From positions 1-64,000 of the forward strand of contig NZ_QBKG01000007.1 in NCBI RefSeq assembly GCF_003054025.1: a stretch of 64,000 nt of DNA. Reading direction: 5' to 3'. A program made the translations under genes and the position numbers. The notes beneath the pieces are model-generated. The model had not been told where the DNA came from and did no database searches. It saw only the letters and a program-made list of their open reading frames with translations. Shown here piece by piece: positions 52,341 through 61,462 of this stretch (position 1 is its first letter; every line of letters starts with the position of its first letter). The stretch comes from Capnocytophaga leadbetteri. GTDB lineage: Bacteria; Bacteroidota; Bacteroidia; Flavobacteriales; Flavobacteriaceae.

Positions 52341-55300
52341 ATGCGTTTATTCTCTTACATATTCCTTTTTCTGCTCACAACGTGGCAACTTATAGCACAA
52401 ACCTATCCTGTGCAGGTAGTACCTATGCTCACACCTCCGTATAGCAGTAAGATTGCCGACTATGCCAACCCAATGGCTAATAGGGTACAACTGCAACTCA
52501 TCACTACTGACTTGAGTGTGCAGAACCGCTCCGTGCAATTATATGTAGAGATTAAAGGCAATGGACTTACAGCAGCCTCAGCCCCTGTGCTTTCAGGTGT
52601 TTCACCTTTGCGTATCAATGGAGGCGAAATTCTCCGCCTGACCAATGCCGAGCTGGCAAGCTACTTTCAGTTGCGCAACTTGCAAGGTATCACCTCACAA
52701 CAATACACCTCCGCCTTGCCCGATGGGATGTACTCGTTCTGTTTTAGGGTAAAGGATGTGCTTAGTGGTCGCTGGCTCTCACAAAGTCATTGTGCTATTG
52801 CCTATCTAATGCTCAATGACCCTCCAATACTGAATATTCCTACTGATAATGAGCAAGTAGCTGTAACCGACTTTCAAAACATTATTTTTAGTTGGACACC
52901 GCGTCAAATTAATGCAACTAATATAACCTATTCCTTTGAATTACGTGAGATTTTAGACCCTGCCCTCGACCCTCGTTTTGCTTTCGAAGTAAGCCGACGC
53001 ATACTCAAAGAAGAGGATTTGCGAATGACCACTTTCGTCTATGATGTGAGTAAACCTAACCTCATCCCTGGCAGACGCTATGCGTGGCGAGTAAGAGCTA
53101 TCTCCACAGGAGGATTGGCAGAAAATAGTGTCTTTAAAAACAATGGTTATAGCGAGGTACATTCGTTTGTCTATGCAGTAAATTGTAGCAAACCGCTCTT
53201 CTTACTCAGCCAACAACAGGGAAAAAACCGTACAAAGCTGTTATGGCAAGGTCATACACTGCACCAAAAATACCATATTCAATACCGCAAAAAAGGAGTA
53301 GCTAATGCTCAATGGTTTGAAGCCTTTACCCGCAATACCCAAACTCTTATCACCGACTTAGAGGCGGGAGAGTACGAGTTTCGTGTAGGAGCAACTTGTG
53401 AAACAGAACGCTATGGTATAAACCCCAGCTATGTGTATTCTGATATACAGACTTTTAAAATAGAAAAAACACAAAGTACTACCGAATCAGCCTACAACTG
53501 TGGTATTGTACCTAAAATAGCGATTACCAATCAAAAACCTTTGGGCAGTTTGGTAACAAATGAAGTGTTTGTAGCAGGTGATTTCTCGGTTACCATTTTG
53601 GAAGTGAGTGGTAATAATGGTATTTTCTCAGGTAAAGGATTTATAAAAGTTCCTTACCTGAACGATACAAAGTTAGCTGTAGAGTTTGAAAATATAAAAA
53701 TCAATGCCGACTATCAACTTACCGATGGTGTTGTAAAAACTACCTATGATAGCGATTGGAAAGGTGTACAGTTTGCAGAAAACCTCATAGGTCAAGGTGA
53801 AAAATCCAAAGATATTGATGTACCTTTCGAGATTGAAAAGGTAGAAACTCGCAATGGTGAAATAGTAGTTATAGGTAAAGACGGTCGCAAAGAAGTATTT
53901 CCATTTGCAGGTAATGATTCTTCTGTTAAAGGAAAAGTTACCACTACTACCAATGGAGTAACCACTACCGAAGAAAAGATATATCACATAGATAAAGACG
54001 GTAAAGTATCTACTCCCCAAGCTGTAGCACAAGGAGGTAAACCTACCAAAGAAAATACCAATGGTGTTACCAAAGAAGGCGAAGTAACAGCCCTTACCGC
54101 CAAAGGTATTGAGGTAACTTTTGAAAATACAGCCGACTCTAAATACGCTTATGAAGTTCCTACCAAAGCCTATAGTAAGGACTACCAAAAGATGGATGGT
54201 AAGTACATTCCATTTAAAGCAGTAGTAAAAGGCGAAACAGAACCTTTCTTAGCCAAAATACATATCACCGATAAGAATATTAGCGCTGATAGTCTTATCT
54301 TCAAAACCGATAAAGGCGCACTCATCGAATCTAAACGCATAGAAGGTTCTGACGACTTTTTGCTTACCCTCAAAGGTTTCCATAGCTTTGCTGTAGAACA
54401 AGTACAAGCTACTATCAAACAAGGTAAAAAGTATCAAATCGCAGGGGTGTTTAACTTGGTACATCTTTCACCTAAAACTGCTAAAGTAGTCCTTGTACCT
54501 ACTGCCAAAAACCTTTCTATCGATACAGATAGGGTAAAGGCTATTTACAGCAAAATAGGAGTAACTTTAGATATCACTTGGGCAGCACCTTTTGACATTA
54601 CCCCTTATTTGAGTGATGGTGTATTGGAAACCAAAGATGTATTTGGCGACCTTACCGACTACAGTTTGTCGCAACAAAAGATTATCAACGCCTATAAAGC
54701 CACAGGTGAGGTAGCCAATGATACCTATTACGTATTTATTACCAATGCCAAAAGCAGTACCGGACAAGGAGGCTATATGGCACTCGGTGGACAGTTTGGT
54801 TTTGTATTCGACCAAACCGAAAGAACCCTTGCTCACGAATTGGGTCACGGAATATTTAAACTAGCACACCCATTCAAGAAAAAACAACAAGGCAATGTCC
54901 CCTCATTAATGGACTACACCACTGATGAGGATTTACTTTTTGCTGATTGGAAGCAAATCAATGATCCTGCGTTTAAAGTGGGAATATTTCAAGGACAGAA
55001 AGATGGTTTAAGAGTCTCCGAAAAATATTTTATATCAGGACATAATAAAGGAATTGCCCCTAATGGAAAAGTTATAGTTGAGATCAACACTACTAAAACT
55101 GGGTATAAAGCTCGTTTTGGCATTGAATATGGAGATTATTACATTCATGGTATTAAACTATATGATGAGGCTGGTAATAGTGTTGAAAACGAGTCATACA
55201 TTTGGGATGGGACAGATTTTGTAAACACTGCAACCTCTAAAAGTATAGCAGAGACAAGTGCTATAGAACTTGTGTATAACTCTGCTAAAGAATCTGTCAA

Positions 55301-57542
55301 AACCTATATTTATCAAGTCATAGATGATTGTAAATATCGGTTTGCAGAGATAGATTATAAACCTTCAGATAGTATTGGTGAAATAAAATCGTCTAAATGG
55401 AAAACTAAATACCTTCTTGATGCAGAAAAATCTTGCACAAAGAATTTCATATTAGATATATTAGAAAAAGATAGAGAAGAATGCTCTAAAGAAGAAATAG
55501 ATGAAGTATCAAAAATATTAAATCAATCTATTAAAACTCCTGAAAAAGCGGTAGACATTATAAATAATAGCTGTCTGTCAGCCTTGAGAAATCTATCTTA
55601 TCAAAAGAAACAATACTTTATAGACCTTATAGCTTCACAAGAGAAGTTGAAAAACATTTCAGAATTAGCTATCTTGCGTTTGATGAATGCTCTTTCTGAA
55701 AGTGATTATGCCAACTTTTTCAATCATTTAGAGGCTAATAACAACTACTTAATAAGACATCTTATTGATCAAATAGATGATAGCTACTTTTTTATAGGTT
55801 CAGCAGGAGGAAATAGTGGAGGGAAAAACTACACTAACTTTATAGGAGCTTTGGTGTGGATGTTTAACCATAACCCAGCCTCTATTGAAGATAGGTGGGG
55901 TAAAAATGAAGATGATTTTGTCAAAAGAACACTCAACTTAAACCCTATTACTTATAGTAAAGATATGGAATCCTCTTGGCATTTTGAGTATACTTTAAAA
56001 AATAATAAGGGAGAATACATAGCTTCGACGGGAAGGATTAAGCTTTATGATGTTTATGATACCCATACTTATAATACTTTTGACAGCAAAGGAACGGGAC
56101 AATTTTCCACTTCGAAGGAAGAACCTATAGGAGAAGTTTCTCCATTAACACCACTTATTATCATCCCTGATAAGAACAAAGTTCCTTTGATACAAACAGC
56201 ATTGGAAGGGAATGATTTAGGGAATGAAGTATATATAGTACCTGCAATTTTCTTAAAGTATAATGATGATAAGATTCTCAATGATTATATAGAGACAGGA
56301 GTTTTCACTACCTTAGATATAGCAACAATAGCGCTTAGTGGAGGAACCGCTTTGGCAACCAAAGTGCATTGGGTACGTCGTGCTTGGGCACTGGCAGAAG
56401 TAGTAGGAGCTGTCGGGAATATAACAGCAAATACAATTAAAGAAATAAATGGAGATAATAAAGAGTTAAGAGAAATTGTCGATATTTATAATATTGCAAT
56501 GGGAACTATCGGGATCAAGAATCTCGGACAAGTAGGTTATAAGTTTGCGAAGAACCTACCACAAACTACAAAAAATCTTCTCCAGAAGAATGGAAACTTA
56601 AGAACTCAACTCGTTAAAAGTTATCAAGATTGGAAAAGAAGAATAGGACAGCTCAAGACATCAAAGAAATTTGAGAAACTTGCTGATAATGAAAAGAAGT
56701 TGTTAGAAGGGCAAGAAGAGGGCTGGAAATTATTAGGCTTTGTAGATGATATTAAAGATGTTGATAGGTTAAAAGACTTTTTAACCAATGATGCCCGTCT
56801 GGTGAGCTTGATTAAGAAGCTAAACGCTAAGTTCAACAAGGTAGATGATTTTGCAAAACGTTTTGAAGAACTCTATCAAAAAGTACATAAAAATTCCGTA
56901 AAAGCTATAGATGACCTTATGGACGACCTTAAGCATCTATTTACAGACCACATAGATGAGATTCCTGAAGGACAATTAGTAGCTTTCTTAAACGAGCTTT
57001 TAGAAACTGGTGATAAGTTTAAAGCAGGTGCTACCTCTTTAGAGGTAATCCGAAATATCAAATCCTACCTACCCGCTAAATTCCATAGCACCCTGCAAAA
57101 ATTAGAATTAGAAGACCTTATTTCTTATGCAGATGAGGCAGGTGATTTTAGGTTTGATATCAAGTGGCAGGCTAAAACTTTGGATAAATTTAATCAAGAG
57201 AGAGAAATTAGTATCTTCATAGATACTAAAAACTATTCTAAAGTAGGCAATATGTTTAAAGACTTAGGGCAATATAAAGCATATTTAAGAGAGATTAATA
57301 ACTTTGATCAGCTGTATATTATTCAACAAGGAGGTAGAGGTATTACAAAAGAAGATATCATTAAAAAACTTGAAAGTGCTATAGCTAAAGATGCTGAAGC
57401 TGTATTTGATGCTAAAAAATCTATTTGGTTAAATATGGGTATTGAATCAGCCGAAGACTTAAGAGACTTCGCAAAAACTAAAAAATTATCAACTTCTACT
57501 AAATATAGTTCATTTCAAGAAAGTATTAAAGTAACATTTTAA
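52341..57542 (+). CDS. Large polymorphic toxin with metallopeptidase and C-terminal PD-(D/E)XK-like nuclease
   Basis: 1733 residues. Order: signal peptide (MRLFSYIFLFLLTTWQLIAQ); two FN3-like domains (about 170-375); a beta-rich region with low-complexity linkers (about 390-690); a zincin-like peptidase with HELGH at 832-836 and Met-turn SLMDYT near 857; a hydrophobic Gly/Ala-rich pretoxin segment (about 1314-1375); a helical linker; and a nuclease-like end with D1606 (FRFDIKW), D1628-x-K1630 (IFIDTKNY) and Q1644 (GQYKAYL). The D...DxK pattern fits the PD-(D/E)XK fold, so the effector probably cuts nucleic acid. The peptidase may release the toxin. The immunity gene starts 3 bases after the stop. 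Confidence 0.8.
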   Translation: MRLFSYIFLFLLTTWQLIAQTYPVQVVPMLTPPYSSKIADYANPMANRVQLQLITTDLSVQNRSVQLYVEIKGNGLTAASAPVLSGVSPLRINGGEILRLTNAELASYFQLRNLQGITSQQYTSALPDGMYSFCFRVKDVLSGRWLSQSHCAIAYLMLNDPPILNIPTDNEQVAVTDFQNIIFSWTPRQINATNITYSFELREILDPALDPRFAFEVSRRILKEEDLRMTTFVYDVSKPNLIPGRRYAWRVRAISTGGLAENSVFKNNGYSEVHSFVYAVNCSKPLFLLSQQQGKNRTKLLWQGHTLHQKYHIQYRKKGVANAQWFEAFTRNTQTLITDLEAGEYEFRVGATCETERYGINPSYVYSDIQTFKIEKTQSTTESAYNCGIVPKIAITNQKPLGSLVTNEVFVAGDFSVTILEVSGNNGIFSGKGFIKVPYLNDTKLAVEFENIKINADYQLTDGVVKTTYDSDWKGVQFAENLIGQGEKSKDIDVPFEIEKVETRNGEIVVIGKDGRKEVFPFAGNDSSVKGKVTTTTNGVTTTEEKIYHIDKDGKVSTPQAVAQGGKPTKENTNGVTKEGEVTALTAKGIEVTFENTADSKYAYEVPTKAYSKDYQKMDGKYIPFKAVVKGETEPFLAKIHITDKNISADSLIFKTDKGALIESKRIEGSDDFLLTLKGFHSFAVEQVQATIKQGKKYQIAGVFNLVHLSPKTAKVVLVPTAKNLSIDTDRVKAIYSKIGVTLDITWAAPFDITPYLSDGVLETKDVFGDLTDYSLSQQKIINAYKATGEVANDTYYVFITNAKSSTGQGGYMALGGQFGFVFDQTERTLAHELGHGIFKLAHPFKKKQQGNVPSLMDYTTDEDLLFADWKQINDPAFKVGIFQGQKDGLRVSEKYFISGHNKGIAPNGKVIVEINTTKTGYKARFGIEYGDYYIHGIKLYDEAGNSVENESYIWDGTDFVNTATSKSIAETSAIELVYNSAKESVKTYIYQVIDDCKYRFAEIDYKPSDSIGEIKSSKWKTKYLLDAEKSCTKNFILDILEKDREECSKEEIDEVSKILNQSIKTPEKAVDIINNSCLSALRNLSYQKKQYFIDLIASQEKLKNISELAILRLMNALSESDYANFFNHLEANNNYLIRHLIDQIDDSYFFIGSAGGNSGGKNYTNFIGALVWMFNHNPASIEDRWGKNEDDFVKRTLNLNPITYSKDMESSWHFEYTLKNNKGEYIASTGRIKLYDVYDTHTYNTFDSKGTGQFSTSKEEPIGEVSPLTPLIIIPDKNKVPLIQTALEGNDLGNEVYIVPAIFLKYNDDKILNDYIETGVFTTLDIATIALSGGTALATKVHWVRRAWALAEVVGAVGNITANTIKEINGDNKELREIVDIYNIAMGTIGIKNLGQVGYKFAKNLPQTTKNLLQKNGNLRTQLVKSYQDWKRRIGQLKTSKKFEKLADNEKKLLEGQEEGWKLLGFVDDIKDVDRLKDFLTNDARLVSLIKKLNAKFNKVDDFAKRFEELYQKVHKNSVKAIDDLMDDLKHLFTDHIDEIPEGQLVAFLNELLETGDKFKAGATSLEVIRNIKSYLPAKFHSTLQKLELEDLISYADEAGDFRFDIKWQAKTLDKFNQEREISIFIDTKNYSKVGNMFKDLGQYKAYLREINNFDQLYIIQQGGRGITKEDIIKKLESAIAKDAEAVFDAKKSIWLNMGIESAEDLRDFAKTKKLSTSTKYSSFQESIKVTF
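57262..57307 (+). repeat. Left homology arm inside the full-length toxin gene
   Basis: 46 bases identical to 58574-58619, encoding LGQYKAYLREINNF. Similarity continues more weakly to about 57345, after which toxin and orphan tail diverge. Confidence 0.9.
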
Positions 57543-57545
57543 TTT

Positions 57546-58565
57546 ATGAAGTTTAGAAAAATAAAAGAAATCCAAAAAGTAAAAGCTTTTGACCCAAAAA
57601 CAGAGGTGTATTCAGTAGATGAACCTACTAAAGGAATACTTTTTAATGAGGTCTTTATACCTTTAGAAAAAGTACCATTAGACATAATAGCAATAGGTCA
57701 AAAAATCTTCACAGTAGATGGAGCAAGGTGTTTAAAAATATGGCAAGATGGGATACTTTTAAAAACTATTGAAAAAGCAGATTTATTATCTCCTTCTAAT
57801 GATAAATGGGTTTGGAAGTATTATCTTGATAAAAAAGATTACAAAAATTACTTCAATATTCTTGATTTAGAAATCAACCAGCTAATTTTCAAAGAGTATA
57901 TCCCATATAAGCTATATGTAGAAAAAAATATCATTATAGCGTATGATATTTTCGAGGGAGAGATAAAGCGTATCAATACCGATACAGAAACACTTTGGCA
58001 ATTTACCATTGCTTCCTTAGGGGATTCTCCTTATCCTGATGAGGAGGATAGAATAGATAAAATAGTAGGTATTGCAAACGGAAATCTATGGGTTTATACC
58101 AATTTGTATCGTTTAATTGCCTTAGATATTGAAACAGGAAATGTACAATACCATACTGATTGCTTTGGCGTTCAGTTAGATGAAGTTACTAAAAATATTT
58201 TTTCTATCGCTTCAAACGGTTGGACAGTTATAGATACTCAAACACTTACAGTGAAAGAGAGTTACTTCTTTTCAGAAGAAGACCCCAATATGGGACAATA
58301 TAAATCTATATTTGACCCTTTACTGCAAGGAGATTATTTTACATTTGTAGGTTCTAAACCTAAGGAACATTGGGGTATTGGTTGGATAGGTATTTTTGAT
58401 TACAAAGCGAGAAAATTAGTATGGGAACACGAACTCATTTCTGAAGAAGAAAGAAAAAATACTCGCAATCACTTAGCGGCTACCCAACCTTTATATATGA
58501 GTGGTAATAAATTGTATATCAAAGATATAAAAGATAACTTGTACATTTTTGAAAGAGAAGAATAG
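57546..58565 (+). CDS. Cognate immunity protein, beta-propeller-like (first copy)
   Basis: 339 residues, no signal peptide, so cytosolic. Repeated strands such as LWVYTNLYRLIALDIETGNV and YKARKLVWEHELI resemble PQQ-type propeller blades. Compared with the second copy, the first 140 or so residues differ while the rest from LWQFTIASLGDSPYPDEEDR onward is strongly conserved, ending DNLYIFEREE. It starts 3 bases after the toxin stop, the standard place for immunity. Binding of the nuclease is inferred from context. Confidence 0.75.
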   Translation: MKFRKIKEIQKVKAFDPKTEVYSVDEPTKGILFNEVFIPLEKVPLDIIAIGQKIFTVDGARCLKIWQDGILLKTIEKADLLSPSNDKWVWKYYLDKKDYKNYFNILDLEINQLIFKEYIPYKLYVEKNIIIAYDIFEGEIKRINTDTETLWQFTIASLGDSPYPDEEDRIDKIVGIANGNLWVYTNLYRLIALDIETGNVQYHTDCFGVQLDEVTKNIFSIASNGWTVIDTQTLTVKESYFFSEEDPNMGQYKSIFDPLLQGDYFTFVGSKPKEHWGIGWIGIFDYKARKLVWEHELISEEERKNTRNHLAATQPLYMSGNKLYIKDIKDNLYIFEREE

Positions 58566-58566
58566 C

Positions 58567-58857
58567 TTCAAAAACTTAGGGCAATATAAAGCATATTTAA
58601 GAGAGATTAATAACTTTGACCAGCTATATATTATCCAACAAGGAGGTAGAGGTGTTACTAGAGAGGATGTTGTAAAAAGATTACAAAGTGCTATTAAAAA
58701 AGAAATAAATGATGTTTTTGAAATAATCTGGAAAAATGAAAATTTAAGAACCACATTATTTAATAATAGTAAAAGAGAGAAAGCACTGAAAGATTTTACA
58801 AACTCTATAGATAACAAAAGTTACAAGCTATTTGATTCAATTTTAATAACAAAGTAA
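58567..58857 (+). pseudogene. Orphan toxin C-terminal tail
   Basis: 96 codons starting FKNLGQYKAYLREINNFDQL. They follow the first immunity gene's stop directly and match the full-length toxin from residue 1639. After about 30 shared residues the tail differs completely (DVFEIIWKNENLRTTLFNNS and on). The catalytic D1606 and D1628-x-K1630 equivalents are absent, so it cannot act alone. An ATG at 58549 would start within the immunity gene in another frame, which I consider fortuitous. It looks like a stored alternative end for the toxin. Confidence 0.8.
58574..58619 (+). repeat. Left homology arm at the orphan tail
   Basis: 46 bases identical to 57262-57307 in the full-length toxin gene; recombination between them would swap the toxin end together with the following immunity sequence. 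Confidence 0.9.
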
Positions 58858-58858
58858 T

Positions 58859-59914
58859 ATGAAATATTCAAAAATTTCCACTATCAATAATGTGTCTACT
58901 TATTTCTTAAAAGACAACTTTTTGTTCTTTGATTCAGGAAAACAATTGCAAGAGCATATATTGTTTATGAATAATGAACTTATAGGCTTAAAAGGTCTTT
59001 CAGATTATTTTTTTATGAAAGATACTATACTTTTCAATAAATGGGGAGAGAAAGGTAGCTTTTCATACAACATAAACACAAGAGAAGTAACACAAATAGA
59101 AGAAAATCAGCAAATAACAGCATTAAAAGATAATATCTTGATATATGATGATGAAAATGACATATATTATTATAAAGATTTATCTTTCAAAAATCTATTT
59201 TCATCAAGTTACTTTTTTAATATAATAGCAGAAGATTGCGGTTTTGCTTATGACACAAATAAAGTGTTAAAGCTAAATTTTCAAGATAAAATTCTTTGGC
59301 AATTTACCATTGCTTCCTTAGGCGGTTCTCCTTATCCTGATGAAGAGGATAGAATCGGAGAATTTTTAGGCATTACTAACAATTATCTATGGATAGTAAC
59401 CAACTTAGGTCGACTTATTGCCTTAGATATACAGACAGGGGAAGTCCAAAAAGTAGCCTCTCCTCATACAACAGATGAGAAATATAATTATCATTTAAAC
59501 AAAGCTTTTGGATACATTTATATAAAACAAGAAGACGGAAATTTGTATTGTATGTCATATAATATGGTTACCATTATAGATACTCAAATATTTGCCATAA
59601 AAGAAGAATATAATTTTCGCGAGGAAGACCCCGAAGGAATGGTGCAATATGAGTCTGTTTACACCCCTCTCCTTCAAGGTGATTATTTCACCTTTTTAGG
59701 TTCTAAACATAAAGAATATGGAGGGATAGGTTGGATAGGTATTTTTGATTACAAGGCGAGAAAGTTAGTATGGGAATACGAACTTCTTCCTTTTGAAGAA
59801 AGAAAAGCTACTCGCAATCGTTTAGTTGCCCCCCAACCCTTATATATGAGTGGTAATAAGTTGTATATCAAAGATATAAAAGATAATTTGTACATTTTTG
59901 AAAGAGAAGAATAA
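58859..59914 (+). CDS. Second immunity protein, paralogue with different N-terminal half
   Basis: 351 residues, cytosolic. From LWQFTIASLGGSPYPDEEDR (about residue 146) to DNLYIFEREE it closely follows the first copy, while the N-terminal half (MKYSKISTINNVSTYFLKDN) is unrelated at sequence level. It starts one base after the orphan tail stop (TAATATG), so it is the natural partner of that tail. The divergent half should carry specificity; the shared half is probably structural. Confidence 0.75.
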   Translation: MKYSKISTINNVSTYFLKDNFLFFDSGKQLQEHILFMNNELIGLKGLSDYFFMKDTILFNKWGEKGSFSYNINTREVTQIEENQQITALKDNILIYDDENDIYYYKDLSFKNLFSSSYFFNIIAEDCGFAYDTNKVLKLNFQDKILWQFTIASLGGSPYPDEEDRIGEFLGITNNYLWIVTNLGRLIALDIQTGEVQKVASPHTTDEKYNYHLNKAFGYIYIKQEDGNLYCMSYNMVTIIDTQIFAIKEEYNFREEDPEGMVQYESVYTPLLQGDYFTFLGSKHKEYGGIGWIGIFDYKARKLVWEYELLPFEERKATRNRLVAPQPLYMSGNKLYIKDIKDNLYIFEREE

Positions 59915-59915
59915 C

Positions 59916-59969
59916 TACCAAAACTTAGGACAATATAAAGCGTCTTGTCCTGAAATAAGATTACAGTGA
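59916..59969 (+). pseudogene. Third, broken toxin-tail remnant
   Basis: Just after the second immunity stop, YQNLGQYKA repeats the toxin junction once more, then switches to unrelated SCPEIRLQ and stops at 59967-59969. The break after base 59939 marks a deletion or insertion endpoint. Confidence 0.65.
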
Positions 59970-60006
59970 TAAGTCTTAAAAGCAAAGGCTAAAGATATAC
60001 AATAAA

Positions 60007-60033
60007 CAAAGAAAGTAGCTTACTACTTCTTTG
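60007..60033 (+). repeat. Hairpin between the toxin cassettes and the PKD gene
   Basis: An 11-bp stem with one bulged A around a 4-base loop. No T run follows, so it is not a classic terminator. Confidence 0.45.
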
Positions 60034-60102
60034 AAAATCTACGGACTAACTAATTTTAGAACGGACAAAAGAAATAACAAATAAAATCAAAAAACAATAA
60101 CT

Positions 60103-61455
60103 ATGAGTTTATACCGATATTTTACCATTTGTTTAATAGCTTTTGTAGTAGTTTCTTGTTATCGAGAGACAGAAATTCCTGTAAAGGCTTCTTTTCAAAT
60201 GAGTTTTAAAAATGGCGATGAATCAGTACTCGTTTATGTAAAGATGAACAACACCTCTTCAGGGGGAGAGCATTACCAGTGGGAGTTCGAAAGTGGTACG
60301 CCTAGTACCTCTACTGAAAAATCTCCTGAAGTGCTCTATACACAACACGGCTCATACAAAGTAAAGCTAACAGTTACTAACGAATATAAAGAATCAGATA
60401 CTCAAGAGCAAACTATCACAATAAAAGATGCTATCAAAAAAGCAAGCTTTACAAAAGAGATTGTAATGAATAGCTACCCTCCTGTAACGGTGCAGTTTAC
60501 TAATACTACTCAGGGAGAGAACCTCACTTATAAATGGCTTTTTAAAGGAGGCATCCCTGAAACTTTTGAAGGTAAAACACCTCCTACAGTGGTCTTTTCT
60601 ACAGAAGGCAAACACGAAATAACTTTAGAAGTTTCTAATGGGTATGATCGTCAAACCTTTTCAGATTTTGTAGAGGTAAAACCTGCTATTAAACCTGCTT
60701 TTTCTTGGCAGACACCTATTGAGGATGAGGATTTACAAGTGCCTGTAAATATCACCTTGCAAAATAGAACTGAAAATGCTATTTCATATCAATGGACATT
60801 TCAGGGTGGCACTCCTAATACTTCTACTGAAGTAAATCCTAAAGTAACCTATACTAATGCTGGTACTTATACTATAATACTTGTAGCCTCTAATGGTAAA
60901 ACAACTCAAACTTTACAGAAACAAATTACAGTATATCCTGATACTGGTATTTATGTATTAGAAAATGTGAAATTAGGAATTAATTACGCCCATAACAGCG
61001 AAAAAGTAGCAGCTTTCTATTCCACAAAACTGAAGAAATCTTTTTTCTCTAAAGATATTACAGCTGAAAATGCGCCTTTGATAGATATAGTTTTTCAAGG
61101 AGGTAGCCCTACTTTTACAAGCAATAAATTTGTATCTCCAACTGAGGCACAAAAATATGCTTTCTTTCCTATTACAGGAGCAAAAACAACTGTTTTTGTC
61201 AATTCACAAGAAATATGTAATTGCGGGCTCAATTTTACTGAAGAAAATTTCAATGCAATGACAAATGATACCCCTTTACGTGCACTTTCCATTACACATT
61301 CGGCAGCGGGAGCACAAGCATTTACCAATACGCTGCCTCGAATAGTGTTATTTCAAACCCACGATGGTAGAAAAGGAGCTATCAAAATAAAGCAATTTGT
61401 AAGCAAAGGTGCAGAAAATTCATATATTTTGTGTGATATAAAAGTTCAAAAATAA
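60103..61455 (+). CDS. Lipoprotein with three PKD domains
   Basis: 450 residues. The lipoprotein signal is FTICLIAFVVVSCYRE (lipobox VVSC). Three PKD-like domains follow (about 28-110, 118-200, 205-285), each with the YxWxFxxGxPxxSxxxxPxVxYxxxGxYxVxLxxxN pattern, for example HYQWEFESGTPSTSTEKSP and SYQWTFQGGTPNTSTEVNP. The last 160 residues are an unassigned domain. Such lipoproteins often bridge surface proteins and outer membrane. It starts 8 bases before the next gene's start region and is probably co-transcribed with it. Confidence 0.82.
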   Translation: MSLYRYFTICLIAFVVVSCYRETEIPVKASFQMSFKNGDESVLVYVKMNNTSSGGEHYQWEFESGTPSTSTEKSPEVLYTQHGSYKVKLTVTNEYKESDTQEQTITIKDAIKKASFTKEIVMNSYPPVTVQFTNTTQGENLTYKWLFKGGIPETFEGKTPPTVVFSTEGKHEITLEVSNGYDRQTFSDFVEVKPAIKPAFSWQTPIEDEDLQVPVNITLQNRTENAISYQWTFQGGTPNTSTEVNPKVTYTNAGTYTIILVASNGKTTQTLQKQITVYPDTGIYVLENVKLGINYAHNSEKVAAFYSTKLKKSFFSKDITAENAPLIDIVFQGGSPTFTSNKFVSPTEAQKYAFFPITGAKTTVFVNSQEICNCGLNFTEENFNAMTNDTPLRALSITHSAAGAQAFTNTLPRIVLFQTHDGRKGAIKIKQFVSKGAENSYILCDIKVQK

Positions 61456-61462
61456 ATAGATA

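Noticed and set aside
53673-54188. 171-residue antisense frame within the toxin gene
   Set aside because: It is a shadow of the Thr/Lys-rich linker region, with low-complexity Phe/Tyr/Gly composition and no start context.
58549-58857. Independent 102-residue gene starting at ATG 58549
   Set aside because: The ATG lies inside the immunity gene in another frame; the homologous part starts at FKNLGQ (58567), matching the toxin junction.
60007-60033. Rho-independent terminator splitting the toxin locus
   Set aside because: The hairpin has a bulge and no T run after it, so I keep it as a plain inverted repeat.
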